Positions 1-5,062 are shown, numbered from the stretch's first letter. The stretch: DNA of 5,633 nucleotides from Dehalococcoidia bacterium (GCA_030606385.1 JAUWGN010000079.1:1-5633), one strand, 5' to 3'. The notes: generated by a model not told the origin, from the letters alone. A program made the numbers and translations.

Positions 1-408
1 GTTGGACACCAGCACCATCTTGCCATGCTTGTATCCCTCCCGCAGCAGGTGACGACAGTGACCATCCCGTAGTTCGAAAAACGGCTGCAGCAGTGGAATT
101 ATTCGGTCCAGCAGGTTCTTCATCGGACCAGAGATTCCATCTACATAGACCGGAGTGCCAAACACATAAATGTCAGCCTCACTTAACTTGGGATAGAGCA
201 TCTGCATGTCATCTTTCTGCCAGCATTTGCCCGGTGTCTTGAGCCAGCAGATAAAATCACCTCTGCAAGGGTTGATCTTGAGCTTCCTGGTATAGAAGAG
301 CTCAACCTCCGCGCCCACCTCTTTCATTCCTTCAAGGAAGGGATTCAAGATGAGGGCTGTGTTGCCGTTGTCCATCCTGGGACTGCAGTTAAACGCTAGC
401 ACTTTCAT
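1..408 (-). CDS. NADPH-dependent FMN reductase / iron-sulfur flavoprotein-like protein (partial, C-terminus outside window)
   Basis: This is a flavodoxin-fold oxidoreductase that probably binds FMN and passes electrons from NAD(P)H or ferredoxin in the cytoplasm; its substrate cannot be told. The first 136 residues are visible and the frame is open at the left edge. The N-terminal beta strand leads into a phosphate-binding loop NCSPRMDNGNT (residues 7-17). GTPVYVDGISGPMKNLLDR (84-102) is the second flavin-contact segment typical of the family. C48, D51, C54 and C62, followed by KDDM, have the spacing of the CX2CX2CX4-7C cluster motif of Isf proteins, but Asp replaces the second Cys, so cluster binding is uncertain. 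ATG 408 is chosen because AAGGAGGAG sits just upstream; an in-frame ATG at 426 with a weaker AAAGGA is possible. It lies 27 nt after the alkylation-repair gene and is probably the third gene of that operon. Family assignment is firm, exact function is not. Confidence 0.88.
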   Translation of the reverse strand, partial: MKVLAFNCSPRMDNGNTALILNPFLEGMKEVGAEVELFYTRKLKINPCRGDFICWLKTPGKCWQKDDMQMLYPKLSEADIYVFGTPVYVDGISGPMKNLLDRIIPLLQPFFELRDGHCRHLLREGYKHGKMVLVSN

Positions 409-410
409 AT

Positions 411-419
411 CTCCTCCTT
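411..419 (-). promoter_or_regulatory. Shine-Dalgarno site of the flavoprotein gene
   Basis: AAGGAGGAG on the minus strand, directly upstream of ATG 408. The strong match to the 16S tail favours 408 over the in-frame ATG at 426, which has only AAAGGA before it. Confidence 0.75.
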
Positions 420-435
420 GTTCCATCAGTGTCCT

Positions 436-1125
436 TTAACCTTGCACCCTTTCCTGAACCAGCTTGCTTGTTAGTTCTCGAATCGCATCGGAGGCAATCC
501 ATCTTGCACTTTTCGAATCCACTTTCTGCATCTTTTTGGCAGCTTCAATTGCCTTCTTGTTCAAATTGGGATTGCGCGTCCCAATCTGCCTCAATGCCCA
601 ATTAACCGCCTTCTTAACAAAATTTCTGTTGTCCCCAGCCTCCCTTTCTATGATGGGAAGAAATCCATCAAATAATTTATCCTCTGCCTTCTTGTCGCTA
701 ACCGCTAAGCGAGCCATTAATACAAAACCTGCCCTTTTGATGAACTCCTCCTCATTTGAACTCCATTCAATCGCTTTTTGATATGCAAACCCGGTCTTCT
801 CAAACAGATTCATACAGCATTGGTCACAAATTTCCCAGTAGTCAAACGCCTTCACCCACTTTTCCATCTGTCCTTCGGTTACCATCTTCGGGTCATCAAT
901 CATGCTGGCAAGTATTCGAGTTTCACGGATATTCGCCGCCCAGAGTTGCTGCGCAAGCTTATAGTCCGTTCCCACTTCCTTAGCGAGCTTTCTCAGGTTT
1001 GGGATTGACACACCATAGGCATTCTTGGGGGTGATGCCGTATTTCACCATACTCTCTACTGCTCCGGGATTGGATAGCGATTTCAGTTTCTCAACAATAT
1101 CGTTATGTTGCATCTTTCGAGGCAC
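436..1125 (-). CDS. AlkD-type DNA alkylation repair glycosylase (HEAT-repeat family, COG4912)
   Basis: This is a HEAT-repeat DNA glycosylase of the AlkD family, which removes positively charged N3- and N7-alkylpurines from DNA in the cytoplasm. The 229 residues match the usual length of about 230 and are helical throughout. Residues known to matter in Bacillus cereus AlkD (W109, D113, R148, W187) appear to correspond to W97 and D101 (the same W-x3-D spacing), R131 in IKRAGFVLMARL, and W176 in the signature FVKKAVNWALRQIGTRNP (169-186). The catalytic set therefore looks intact, unlike the AlkD2 subgroup. The start is GTG 1125, immediately after the thioesterase TGA, with GAGGGAG five bases upstream; ATG 1113 (codon 5) has no ribosome site, so the GTG start is preferred. 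The TGA-GTG junction implies translational coupling with the thioesterase. The family call is confident; actual glycosylase activity is inferred from the conserved residues. Confidence 0.92.
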   Translation of the reverse strand: MPRKMQHNDIVEKLKSLSNPGAVESMVKYGITPKNAYGVSIPNLRKLAKEVGTDYKLAQQLWAANIRETRILASMIDDPKMVTEGQMEKWVKAFDYWEICDQCCMNLFEKTGFAYQKAIEWSSNEEEFIKRAGFVLMARLAVSDKKAEDKLFDGFLPIIEREAGDNRNFVKKAVNWALRQIGTRNPNLNKKAIEAAKKMQKVDSKSARWIASDAIRELTSKLVQERVQG

Positions 1126-1533
1126 TCAATCTCCCTCAACCTTAAATATAGAAAATGTTCCCAGCGCTTTGGCGACGAGATGCCCATCATTTTCAATCTC
1201 CGATTCCATAGTAGCAATTTTCTTACCCCTGTGAATAACCTTTGTATCACAGGTAAGCATGCCTGAAGTCACTGCTGCGAAATAAACAATCTTGATTTCT
1301 ATGGTTGCACACAGCTCACCTTCGCCTAAATAAGAATAAAGCGCCCCACCCATGCCAGTATCCGCCATGGAGTAAATAACACCACCATGTAAAACTTTGT
1401 GTGGGTTCAGCAGTTTTTCATTCACCTCCAGAATACACTGGCTATACCCTTGCTCAAATGTGGTGAAATTCAACCCTATCAACTCACCAAACGGGTTAAA
1501 GCCTTTTGATTCCGTAGGTAGCTTCTCAATCAT
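1126..1533 (-). CDS. PaaI-type hotdog-fold acyl-CoA thioesterase
   Basis: This is a single hotdog-fold thioesterase of the PaaI / DUF4442-like group, which hydrolyses acyl- or aryl-CoA thioesters in the cytoplasm, usually as a tetramer. It has 135 residues, a normal length. The central signature is NPHKVLHGGVIYSMADTGMGGAL (43-65). The HGG turn (49-51) and D58 at the start of the long hot-dog helix correspond to the active-site region of PaaI, and N43 matches the conserved Asn upstream. The sheet continues to ALGTFSIFKVEGD at the C-terminus. The start is placed at ATG 1533 because AGAGGGGG precedes it; the frame opens earlier at GTG 1548, but that would put the ribosome site inside the gene. 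It is the first gene of the run thioesterase, AlkD-like, flavoprotein. The substrate cannot be deduced, though an acyl-CoA ligase elsewhere in the window shows the cell handles such thioesters. Confidence 0.9.
   Translation of the reverse strand: MIEKLPTESKGFNPFGELIGLNFTTFEQGYSQCILEVNEKLLNPHKVLHGGVIYSMADTGMGGALYSYLGEGELCATIEIKIVYFAAVTSGMLTCDTKVIHRGKKIATMESEIENDGHLVAKALGTFSIFKVEGD
1131..1137 (-). promoter_or_regulatory. Shine-Dalgarno site of the AlkD-like gene, supports a GTG start
   Basis: GAGGGAG on the minus strand lies inside the last codons of the thioesterase gene and five bases before GTG 1125. It decides for the GTG start over ATG 1113, which has no such site, and places translation of the two genes in tandem. 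Confidence 0.65.
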
Positions 1534-1537
1534 GCTG

Positions 1538-1545
1538 CCCCCTCT
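1538..1545 (-). promoter_or_regulatory. Shine-Dalgarno site deciding the thioesterase start
   Basis: AGAGGGGG on the minus strand lies four bases (from the last G) before ATG 1533. Its position argues against the longer reading from GTG 1548. Confidence 0.65.
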
Positions 1546-1554
1546 CACAAAGTA

Positions 1555-1566
1555 GTGTTATAACAC
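1555..1566. repeat. Perfect 12-bp palindrome upstream of the thioesterase operon
   Basis: GTGTTATAACAC equals its own reverse complement and lies 21 bases before ATG 1533. On the minus strand it also contains TGTTATAAC, close to an extended -10 element (TGnTATAAT), so it could be an operator, a second promoter, or both. No good -35 box stands at 16-18 bp. Function is a guess; the palindrome itself is directly visible. Confidence 0.45.
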
Positions 1567-1671
1567 CATAATATTGCATGATACTGCCATTTCATATAAC
1601 GTTCTGCATATAGCCAAGGGCAGAATTTGGACCAACAAGACTTTCATCATCTTATCATTCATTAATTACAA

Positions 1672-1700
1672 TTCATAAACCTGGGAAAGCTCGACGTCAA
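1672..1700 (-). promoter_or_regulatory. Candidate sigma70-type promoter for the thioesterase-AlkD-flavoprotein operon
   Basis: On the minus strand TTGACG (1695-1700, 5 of 6 matches to TTGACA) and TATGAA (1672-1677, 4 of 6) are separated by exactly 17 bp. It points toward the thioesterase gene and would give a leader of roughly 130 nt that includes the 12-bp palindrome. The rest of the 1549-1721 spacer is AT-rich and shows no gene or clear terminator. Confidence 0.4.
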
Positions 1701-1721
1701 GGTAAACTATGATTTGTATTA

Positions 1722-2351
1722 TCATTTCACCGCTTTGACTACCACAAATGAACCTTCTCCGTAACCCTCCCTTACAGGCTCGATACCCTTTATCTCCGCC
1801 AGATTATGGAAAATCGTCTGGGTAAAGTTGAAACTTTTGAAACCCGCCTTTTTCAAACGTGAAACAACCTCATCCACGGAATAAAATGTGGCTACCCGGT
1901 AAAACACATTTTCATCTTTATGTCGCTGATACAACTGCCCAATGGAGCTGTCTTTATCAATAAACCCTATTATCAGGCATCCACCTGGCTTTAATATTCG
2001 GTATGCCTCGTTAAATGCCACCTCCACATTATCCAGAAAGCAGATTGTGGTGACCATTGTGGCAAAGTCGAACTGCGAGTTACGGAAAGGGAGGCTTTCG
2101 CCTACACCACCGATGACCTCAATTCCTCTCCCTTGGGCTATTTCCATCATTTTCCTTGATGGTTCGAGCCCGAGCTTGATTCCCAAAGGCGATGCAAACC
2201 GGCCACTGCCGACACCAATTTCGAGACCATCCCCACGCTGGGGCAATAGCTTTCTTATCGCTTGAAGCTCCGACTCGTAGGCGAATTGGTGTCTGTCAAA
2301 CCACTGTTCGTACTGCAGTGGGTGTTTCTCAAACGGTTCAATCCTTGCCAT
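1722..2351 (-). CDS. Class I SAM-dependent methyltransferase (Methyltransf_11 type)
   Basis: This is a cytoplasmic Rossmann-fold methyltransferase that uses S-adenosylmethionine; the acceptor is unknown. Of 209 residues, the core spans roughly 40-130. Motif I is GLEIGVGSGRF (42-52), the nucleotide-binding glycine loop; E63 in GLEPS is the acidic residue at the end of strand 2 that usually holds the ribose; GESLPF (84-89) precedes strand 4; FDFATMVTTICFLDN (94-108) is motif II; LKPGG (120-124) is the motif III turn. The C-terminal part (from about 135, with YSVDEVVSRLKKAGF) matches the usual cap of this group. The start at ATG 2351 has AGGGA six bases upstream, and the N-terminal ARIEPFEKHPLQYEQWFD is a common opening in this family. 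It diverges from the HAD gene across 52 bp. The fold is confident; small-molecule (UbiE/BioC-like) versus other acceptors cannot be told apart. Confidence 0.9.
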   Translation of the reverse strand: MARIEPFEKHPLQYEQWFDRHQFAYESELQAIRKLLPQRGDGLEIGVGSGRFASPLGIKLGLEPSRKMMEIAQGRGIEVIGGVGESLPFRNSQFDFATMVTTICFLDNVEVAFNEAYRILKPGGCLIIGFIDKDSSIGQLYQRHKDENVFYRVATFYSVDEVVSRLKKAGFKSFNFTQTIFHNLAEIKGIEPVREGYGEGSFVVVKAVK

Positions 2352-2373
2352 ATTACATCCCTGAGCATAAAAT
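2345..2373 (+). promoter_or_regulatory. Candidate sigma70-type promoter for the HAD hydrolase gene
   Basis: TTGCCA (2345-2350, 5 of 6) and TAAAAT (2368-2373, 5 of 6) are separated by exactly 17 bp, giving a predicted start near 2380 and a leader of about 24 nt. The -35 box overlaps the first codons of the divergent methyltransferase gene, so RNA polymerase here would physically overlap translation initiation signals of the other gene's DNA. Confidence 0.55.
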
Positions 2374-2403
2374 AATACTCCTTGTGGGGCTTGTTAGGCT
2401 AAT

Positions 2404-3099
2404 ATGATTAAAGCGGTTTGTTTTGATTTACACGGAACCCTGGCGCATCATGAACCTCCTATCGAAGAGGTGTGTGCCACAGCCTGTCATGAGCTTGGTT
2501 TTGCGGTATCTACGGAGGTACTCCATAAATCCCTTCTCCAGGCTGATGCCTGGTGGCGGGACGAAAATTGCCGCTCTCCGATAAGCAAAAGACCACCAAA
2601 GGAGAGAGTTGCCGCTTATAGTGCCCATGTGCTCAGAGCCTTGAGAGGAGCTGGCCTGGAGGTTAGTCATGATGTCGCGCTTCAAATATTAATGAAGCTA
2701 TTCCAAAATGGATTGAATTTCGAGCTTTACGATGATGCTCTACCCACCCTAAAACAGCTCAAGGAACGCAATCTCATCCTGGGGCTGATATCCAATGTTG
2801 GCCAAGAAACAGATGCAACATACCAGGATTTAGGGCTACAACCCTATCTCGATTTCCAGGTAACTTCCTCTGAAGCAGGACATCATAAACCTGATCCAGA
2901 GATATTCTTGACCGCCCTTGAAAAAGCTCAGGTCAAGGCTGAAGAGGCAATATATGTTGGCGACCAATATGATTTAGACATTGTTGGCGCCCGTGGCGTT
3001 GGCATGAAGGCAGTACTCATTGACCGCAATGATTACTTCTCCAATGTCACCGATTGCCCTCGAATTCACAGCCTGACAGAGGTTGTAGAATACATTTAG
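2404..3099 (+). CDS. HAD-superfamily hydrolase with an atypical motif I (DLHGTL)
   Basis: This is a haloacid dehalogenase-superfamily hydrolase (231 residues, normal for the phosphoglycolate phosphatase / YjjG / dehalogenase-like group) with an alpha-helical cap at about 15-100. Motif I is FDLHGTLA: the nucleophile D8 is present, but the second Asp expected of phosphatases (DxD) is H10. Motif II is LISNVGQ with S130-N131, motif III is K152 in HHKPDPEIF, and motif IV is GDQYDLD with D177 and D182 (GDx4D). All other catalytic motifs are intact. HAD members without the second Asp include 2-haloacid dehalogenases and phosphonatases, so the substrate may not be a simple phosphate ester. ATG 2404 follows a weak AGG five bases upstream; in-frame stops TAG TAA close the gene in tandem. 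It converges on the exonuclease-like gene across 41 bp with no obvious hairpin. Confidence 0.9.
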   Translation: MIKAVCFDLHGTLAHHEPPIEEVCATACHELGFAVSTEVLHKSLLQADAWWRDENCRSPISKRPPKERVAAYSAHVLRALRGAGLEVSHDVALQILMKLFQNGLNFELYDDALPTLKQLKERNLILGLISNVGQETDATYQDLGLQPYLDFQVTSSEAGHHKPDPEIFLTALEKAQVKAEEAIYVGDQYDLDIVGARGVGMKAVLIDRNDYFSNVTDCPRIHSLTEVVEYI

Positions 3100-3140
3100 T
3101 AAACCAACACGCTACTCAGGGATAACACAATAACCAAGAG

Positions 3141-3644
3141 CTATCTTGATTCCGAGGATAGCCTCTCATTCAACGCCTTCAGATTCACCACATCCTCTTT
3201 ATTATATTGCAGCAGCAAAGCCAGGGCATTGTTGTCGTGGTCGATTTTATATCTCCACCACAACTCCACCGCTTCCACCCCATCGATGCCCTGTAGGTGC
3301 CGCGGAATACCCAATTGTTGCTCTACCGCCTTGAGCCCCCCAAATAAATTGTTCTCCCAACAGTCATACATCAGGTCGTGGTGCTGAAACCTTGCCTCAA
3401 GATCCATGCCCATAGAAGTGTGAATAAAAGGAAAGTCAAATCTGCTGCCATTATAGGTATAGATCGTATTCACACCCTCAAGGGCTTTGAGAAGGTTATC
3501 TCCGGTCACTTCTTCACCGACTAATTGGATAACTTCGCCATTCCTGCCATCACAGCGATAAATACCGATTACAGTTATAGCGTCAAAAAAGAGAGACAAG
3601 CCGGTGGTCTCGATATCCAGGTAGGCCTCAAGCAACAAATACAT
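3141..3644 (-). CDS. Stand-alone YprB-type ribonuclease H-like / DEDDy 3'-5' exonuclease domain protein
   Basis: This is a single-domain member of the RNase H-like exonuclease family found in YprB (PF13482), probably acting on DNA or RNA 3' ends with two metal ions. All motifs are visible in its 167 residues: YLDIETTG (8-15) gives D10 and E12; TYNGSRFDFPFI (63-74) gives D70; HHDLMYDCW (88-96) and GGLKAVEQQLGIPR (102-115) are the family's middle signatures; QYNKEDVVNL (146-155) gives Y147-x3-D151, the DEDDy form. No other domain is attached, so it is shorter than YprB proteins, which carry extra regions. ATG 3644 has AAGGAG only three bases upstream, closer than usual; an in-frame TAA lies shortly upstream, so no longer start exists, though TTG at codon 3 would have better spacing. 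It has its own predicted promoter and a long leader. The nuclease fold is confident, the physiological role unknown. Confidence 0.9.
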   Translation of the reverse strand: MYLLLEAYLDIETTGLSLFFDAITVIGIYRCDGRNGEVIQLVGEEVTGDNLLKALEGVNTIYTYNGSRFDFPFIHTSMGMDLEARFQHHDLMYDCWENNLFGGLKAVEQQLGIPRHLQGIDGVEAVELWWRYKIDHDNNALALLLQYNKEDVVNLKALNERLSSESR

Positions 3645-3647
3645 TAG

Positions 3648-3653
3648 CTCCTT
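3648..3653 (-). promoter_or_regulatory. Unusually close Shine-Dalgarno site of the exonuclease-like gene
   Basis: AAGGAG on the minus strand leaves only three bases before ATG 3644. An adjacent short inverted repeat (CGGC...GCCG, around 3656-3672) could fold next to it. The tight spacing leaves open initiation at TTG codon 3 (3638). Confidence 0.5.
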
Positions 3654-3806
3654 CCGGCCAAATAAAAGCCGTTACCTCAGCTATTCCCCGGGGCGTTACG
3701 CCTTGCCCGCTCTGGTAGAGAAGGTGCATCACTTTTAACCAGGCAAGCTGCGTGGTCTTTCTTACCTCTGTGTTCAGGTAGTCTTGAGGACATTGAACCT
3801 GAAACT

Positions 3807-3815
3807 ATTATAACA
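3807..3815 (-). promoter_or_regulatory. Perfect extended -10 promoter element upstream of the exonuclease-like gene
   Basis: The minus strand reads TGTTATAAT, a full TGn-TATAAT extended -10. No good -35 box lies at 16-18 bp (the nearest, TTGATT, stands only 14 bp away), as is common for extended -10 promoters. Transcription would start near 3800 and leave about 155 nt of leader before ATG 3644. Apart from this promoter, the 212-bp spacer 3645-3856 holds GC-rich short inverted repeats and one unsupported small reading frame. Confidence 0.55.
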
Positions 3816-3856
3816 CAGGGGTTAACAATCAATACTCGCAGAAAGGAGGCGAAGCT

Positions 3857-4411
3857 TTAAATGAGGCCTCGCTTTCCCAAAATCCACAGTATGCCTGGGA
3901 CTCTAAGGTCCAGCTCGGTATCCTCAGGAAGGTTCAGCAGAAAATCACTTACCTTATCCACCGGAATCTTTAGAACTCCAATTTCCTCGCCAATTTCCCT
4001 CCCTCGCCTCCCCACAAACTCTACCTCAGGGGCAAGGAAGTGTGTTGCTCTGGTGGGAGTTAGAACAGGAGACACCGGCACCGAAATAATAGGAATAAGC
4101 CTTTTCGCCCTGTAGCCCGTCTCCTCCAGAAGCTCCCTCTTTGCGGTTTCTTCCTCACTTTCTCCTTCTCTATCAGTAAGCCCGGCAGGAAACTGGATGA
4201 CGAAAGATTCTAAGGGGACTCTCCAGTTTCTCTCTAGAACTACTTCTCTGTCCTTAGTCAAGGCGACAATCACCACCGCTCCCCTACCATATATGTTCTT
4301 TCTCTCCACCGTCTCCCAGGTGCCTCCCTCGCCCATATCTGTGTCAAATTCTTTCCTCACTACTTGCAGATATTTTCCCTCAAAAACAACCTCTCTCTTT
4401 GTAATTCGCAT
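3857..4411 (-). CDS. Nudix hydrolase, ADP-ribose pyrophosphatase-like
   Basis: This is a cytoplasmic Nudix hydrolase that most resembles ADP-ribose pyrophosphatases (NudF type), which split ADP-ribose and related nucleoside diphosphate sugars. It has 184 residues from ATG 4411, the usual length. The N-terminal strands contain KYLQVVRKEF and WETVERKN. QFPAG (73-77) opens the Nudix box, which runs to RELLEETGY (92-100) with the metal-binding REx2EE. The box holds one extra residue: six rather than five residues separate G77 from E84. LIPIISVPVSPVLTPTRATHFLA (105-127) resembles the family segment after the box. The start at ATG 4411 is chosen because AAAAGGAG lies nine bases upstream; reading from ATG 4498 adds 29 residues that overlap the zinc-ribbon gene and resemble no conserved extension. 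It is third in the operon with the 84-residue protein and the zinc ribbon, 29 bp after the latter. Family firm, substrate inferred. Confidence 0.9.
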   Translation of the reverse strand: MRITKREVVFEGKYLQVVRKEFDTDMGEGGTWETVERKNIYGRGAVVIVALTKDREVVLERNWRVPLESFVIQFPAGLTDREGESEEETAKRELLEETGYRAKRLIPIISVPVSPVLTPTRATHFLAPEVEFVGRRGREIGEEIGVLKIPVDKVSDFLLNLPEDTELDLRVPGILWILGKRGLI

Positions 4412-4420
4412 TTTCAATCG

Positions 4421-4428
4421 CTCCTTTT
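4421..4428 (-). promoter_or_regulatory. Shine-Dalgarno site deciding the Nudix start
   Basis: AAAAGGAG on the minus strand ends nine bases before ATG 4411. It lies in the spacer after the zinc-ribbon stop and shows that the upstream ATG 4498 is not needed. Confidence 0.65.
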
Positions 4429-4440
4429 CATATAGATATC

Positions 4441-4671
4441 CTACCCCTTTATTACTGTTCCTGAATAGGTGAAGGAACGCCGCTTCATTTTTACCCATCT
4501 CCCCTCATCAATACCAATCAGGTTGCCACACTGACACTTAATCTCACTTCCATCCCTAACACTGTAATCCTCAACTATTCGGGCCTTCCAACAATGTAAT
4601 AAGCGCCCCTTCCCTACCTTGACGTATTTAAAGATTTTGCCTTTACACCGAGCGCATTTTATCACTAGCAT
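4441..4671 (-). CDS. Small zinc-ribbon protein (CxxC...CxC, Com-like)
   Basis: This 76-residue protein has a zinc-ribbon pattern. From ATG 4671 the first knuckle is IKCARC (C6, C9), a middle GKGRLLHCWKARI carries C27, and the second knuckle is IKCQCG (C46, C48) in IKCQCGNLIGIDEG. Five cysteines are present; four (CxxC and CxC) probably bind one zinc. The layout recalls Com-type phage translational regulators and unnamed small zinc ribbons of environmental bacteria; role unknown, perhaps nucleic-acid binding (basic overall). ATG 4671 is preferred over ATG 4686: AAGAGGA stands five bases before it, and it begins one base after the TAG of the previous gene, a junction that suggests coupled translation. 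It sits between the 84-residue protein and the Nudix hydrolase in one operon. The metal site is a fair inference; the function is unknown. Confidence 0.75.
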   Translation of the reverse strand: MLVIKCARCKGKIFKYVKVGKGRLLHCWKARIVEDYSVRDGSEIKCQCGNLIGIDEGRWVKMKRRSFTYSGTVIKG

Positions 4672-4672
4672 T

Positions 4673-4927
4673 CTATTCCTCTTCATCGTCAGTTAAATTA
4701 CGTTGAACTCTGTGTTTCATCCTGGATTTCTTAAGACCGTTCAGAAAGTAGCTAGCTGGGTCGTCAGGCTGACGTTTCTTGGTTGCCTCGATAAGCCTTT
4801 CCAAGACGCCAACGGGGTAGCGGTAAATTAGCTTTCTAACTGAGCCAGCACTGATACCGAACTTAAGCAAATCAGCCTCAACTTCCTTAATTCTTATACG
4901 ATAGCGTTCCTTTTTCTTTGCTTTCAT
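4673..4927 (-). CDS. Small protein of unknown function, basic N-terminus, helical YP-motif segment
   Basis: I do not recognise this 84-residue protein securely. It begins very basic (MKAKKKERYRIRIKEVEADLL), continues with FGISAGSVRKLIYRYPVGVLERLIEATKKRQPDDPASYFLNGLKK (23-67), and ends in a basic stretch followed by the acidic tail DDEEE. The middle part resembles, by eye, the short helical motif (G-S-x-A/R ... YP ... NPA-xY-L) seen at the C-termini of some plasmid and phage replication or primase-like proteins; this is only a resemblance. It could be a stand-alone DNA-binding accessory or a decayed end of a larger protein. ATG 4927 is chosen because TGGAG stands five bases upstream and a promoter with perfect TATAAT lies just outside it. 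A longer frame opens at TTG 5134, but it would contain that promoter and has no ribosome site. First gene of the operon with the zinc ribbon and Nudix hydrolase. Confidence 0.65.
   Translation of the reverse strand: MKAKKKERYRIRIKEVEADLLKFGISAGSVRKLIYRYPVGVLERLIEATKKRQPDDPASYFLNGLKKSRMKHRVQRNLTDDEEE
4677..4683 (-). promoter_or_regulatory. Shine-Dalgarno site deciding the zinc-ribbon start
   Basis: AAGAGGA on the minus strand lies five bases before ATG 4671 and inside the last (Asp/Glu) codons of the upstream gene, so the acidic tail codons double as a ribosome site. Confidence 0.55.
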
Positions 4928-4932
4928 TGCTT

Positions 4933-4937
4933 CTCCA
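4933..4937 (-). promoter_or_regulatory. Shine-Dalgarno site deciding the start of the 84-residue protein
   Basis: TGGAG on the minus strand, five bases before ATG 4927. With the promoter at 4964-4992 it rules against the longer reading from TTG 5134. Confidence 0.55.
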
Positions 4938-4963
4938 GTCAAACTATCGATGATTGCAGGGTT

Positions 4964-4992
4964 ATTATAGTTTTGCCAGAAGCAAAAGGAAA
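4964..4992 (-). promoter_or_regulatory. Predicted promoter of the small-protein / zinc-ribbon / Nudix operon
   Basis: On the minus strand a perfect TATAAT (4964-4969) stands 17 bp from TTTCCT (4987-4992, 3 of 6). The start would be near 4957, about 30 nt before ATG 4927. The -10 is strong and the -35 weak, which suggests either modest strength or an activator. Confidence 0.5.
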
Positions 4993-5041
4993 TGAGATTT
5001 AACACGAGATATCCTGATAATTCACTCAAGGCCGAACGAGT

Positions 5042-5062
5042 GCCCTGGTACAGGGGTGGCAG
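5042..5062. repeat. Imperfect inverted repeat between the two divergent promoters
   Basis: CCCTG-GTA-CAGGG forms a 5-bp stem with a 3-base loop (5043-5055), flanked by TGCC and GGCA-like ends. It lies between the minus-strand promoter at 4964-4992 and the plus-strand promoter at 5097-5127, where an operator could serve both. There is no T-run, so it is not a convincing terminator. Confidence 0.25.

Noticed and set aside
464..1234. Several plus-strand frames of 69-105 residues opposite the AlkD-like and thioesterase genes
   Set aside because: They are antisense shadows of conserved genes with complete catalytic motifs and have no ribosome sites.
3100..3140. Possible bidirectional terminator between the convergent HAD and exonuclease-like genes
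   Set aside because: No inverted repeat of useful length is visible in the 41-bp spacer; only the tandem TAG TAA stops are notable.
3690..3770. tRNA-like text on the plus strand (GCTCTGGTAGAG and CACTTTTAACC recall a tRNA-Lys D-arm and anticodon loop)
   Set aside because: No acceptor stem pairs, the anticodon stem does not form, and there is no proper GTTCRA T-loop at the right distance. It is most likely chance within the leader of the exonuclease-like gene.
3835..3878. Possible terminator hairpin after the Nudix gene (GAGGC...GCCTC)
   Set aside because: The stem is only five pairs with a loop of about 15 bases, and no T-run follows on the minus strand.
3861..4115. Plus-strand 84-residue frame preceded by AAAGGAGG
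   Set aside because: It is antisense to the conserved Nudix gene, and its protein is rich in Ser, Arg and Pro and resembles no family. The AAAGGAGG is probably coincidental.
4412..4498. 29-residue N-terminal extension of the Nudix protein from ATG 4498
   Set aside because: It overlaps the zinc-ribbon gene by 58 bases, the ribosome-like GAGGGGAG abuts that ATG with no spacing, and ATG 4411 has a good site and the family's usual length.
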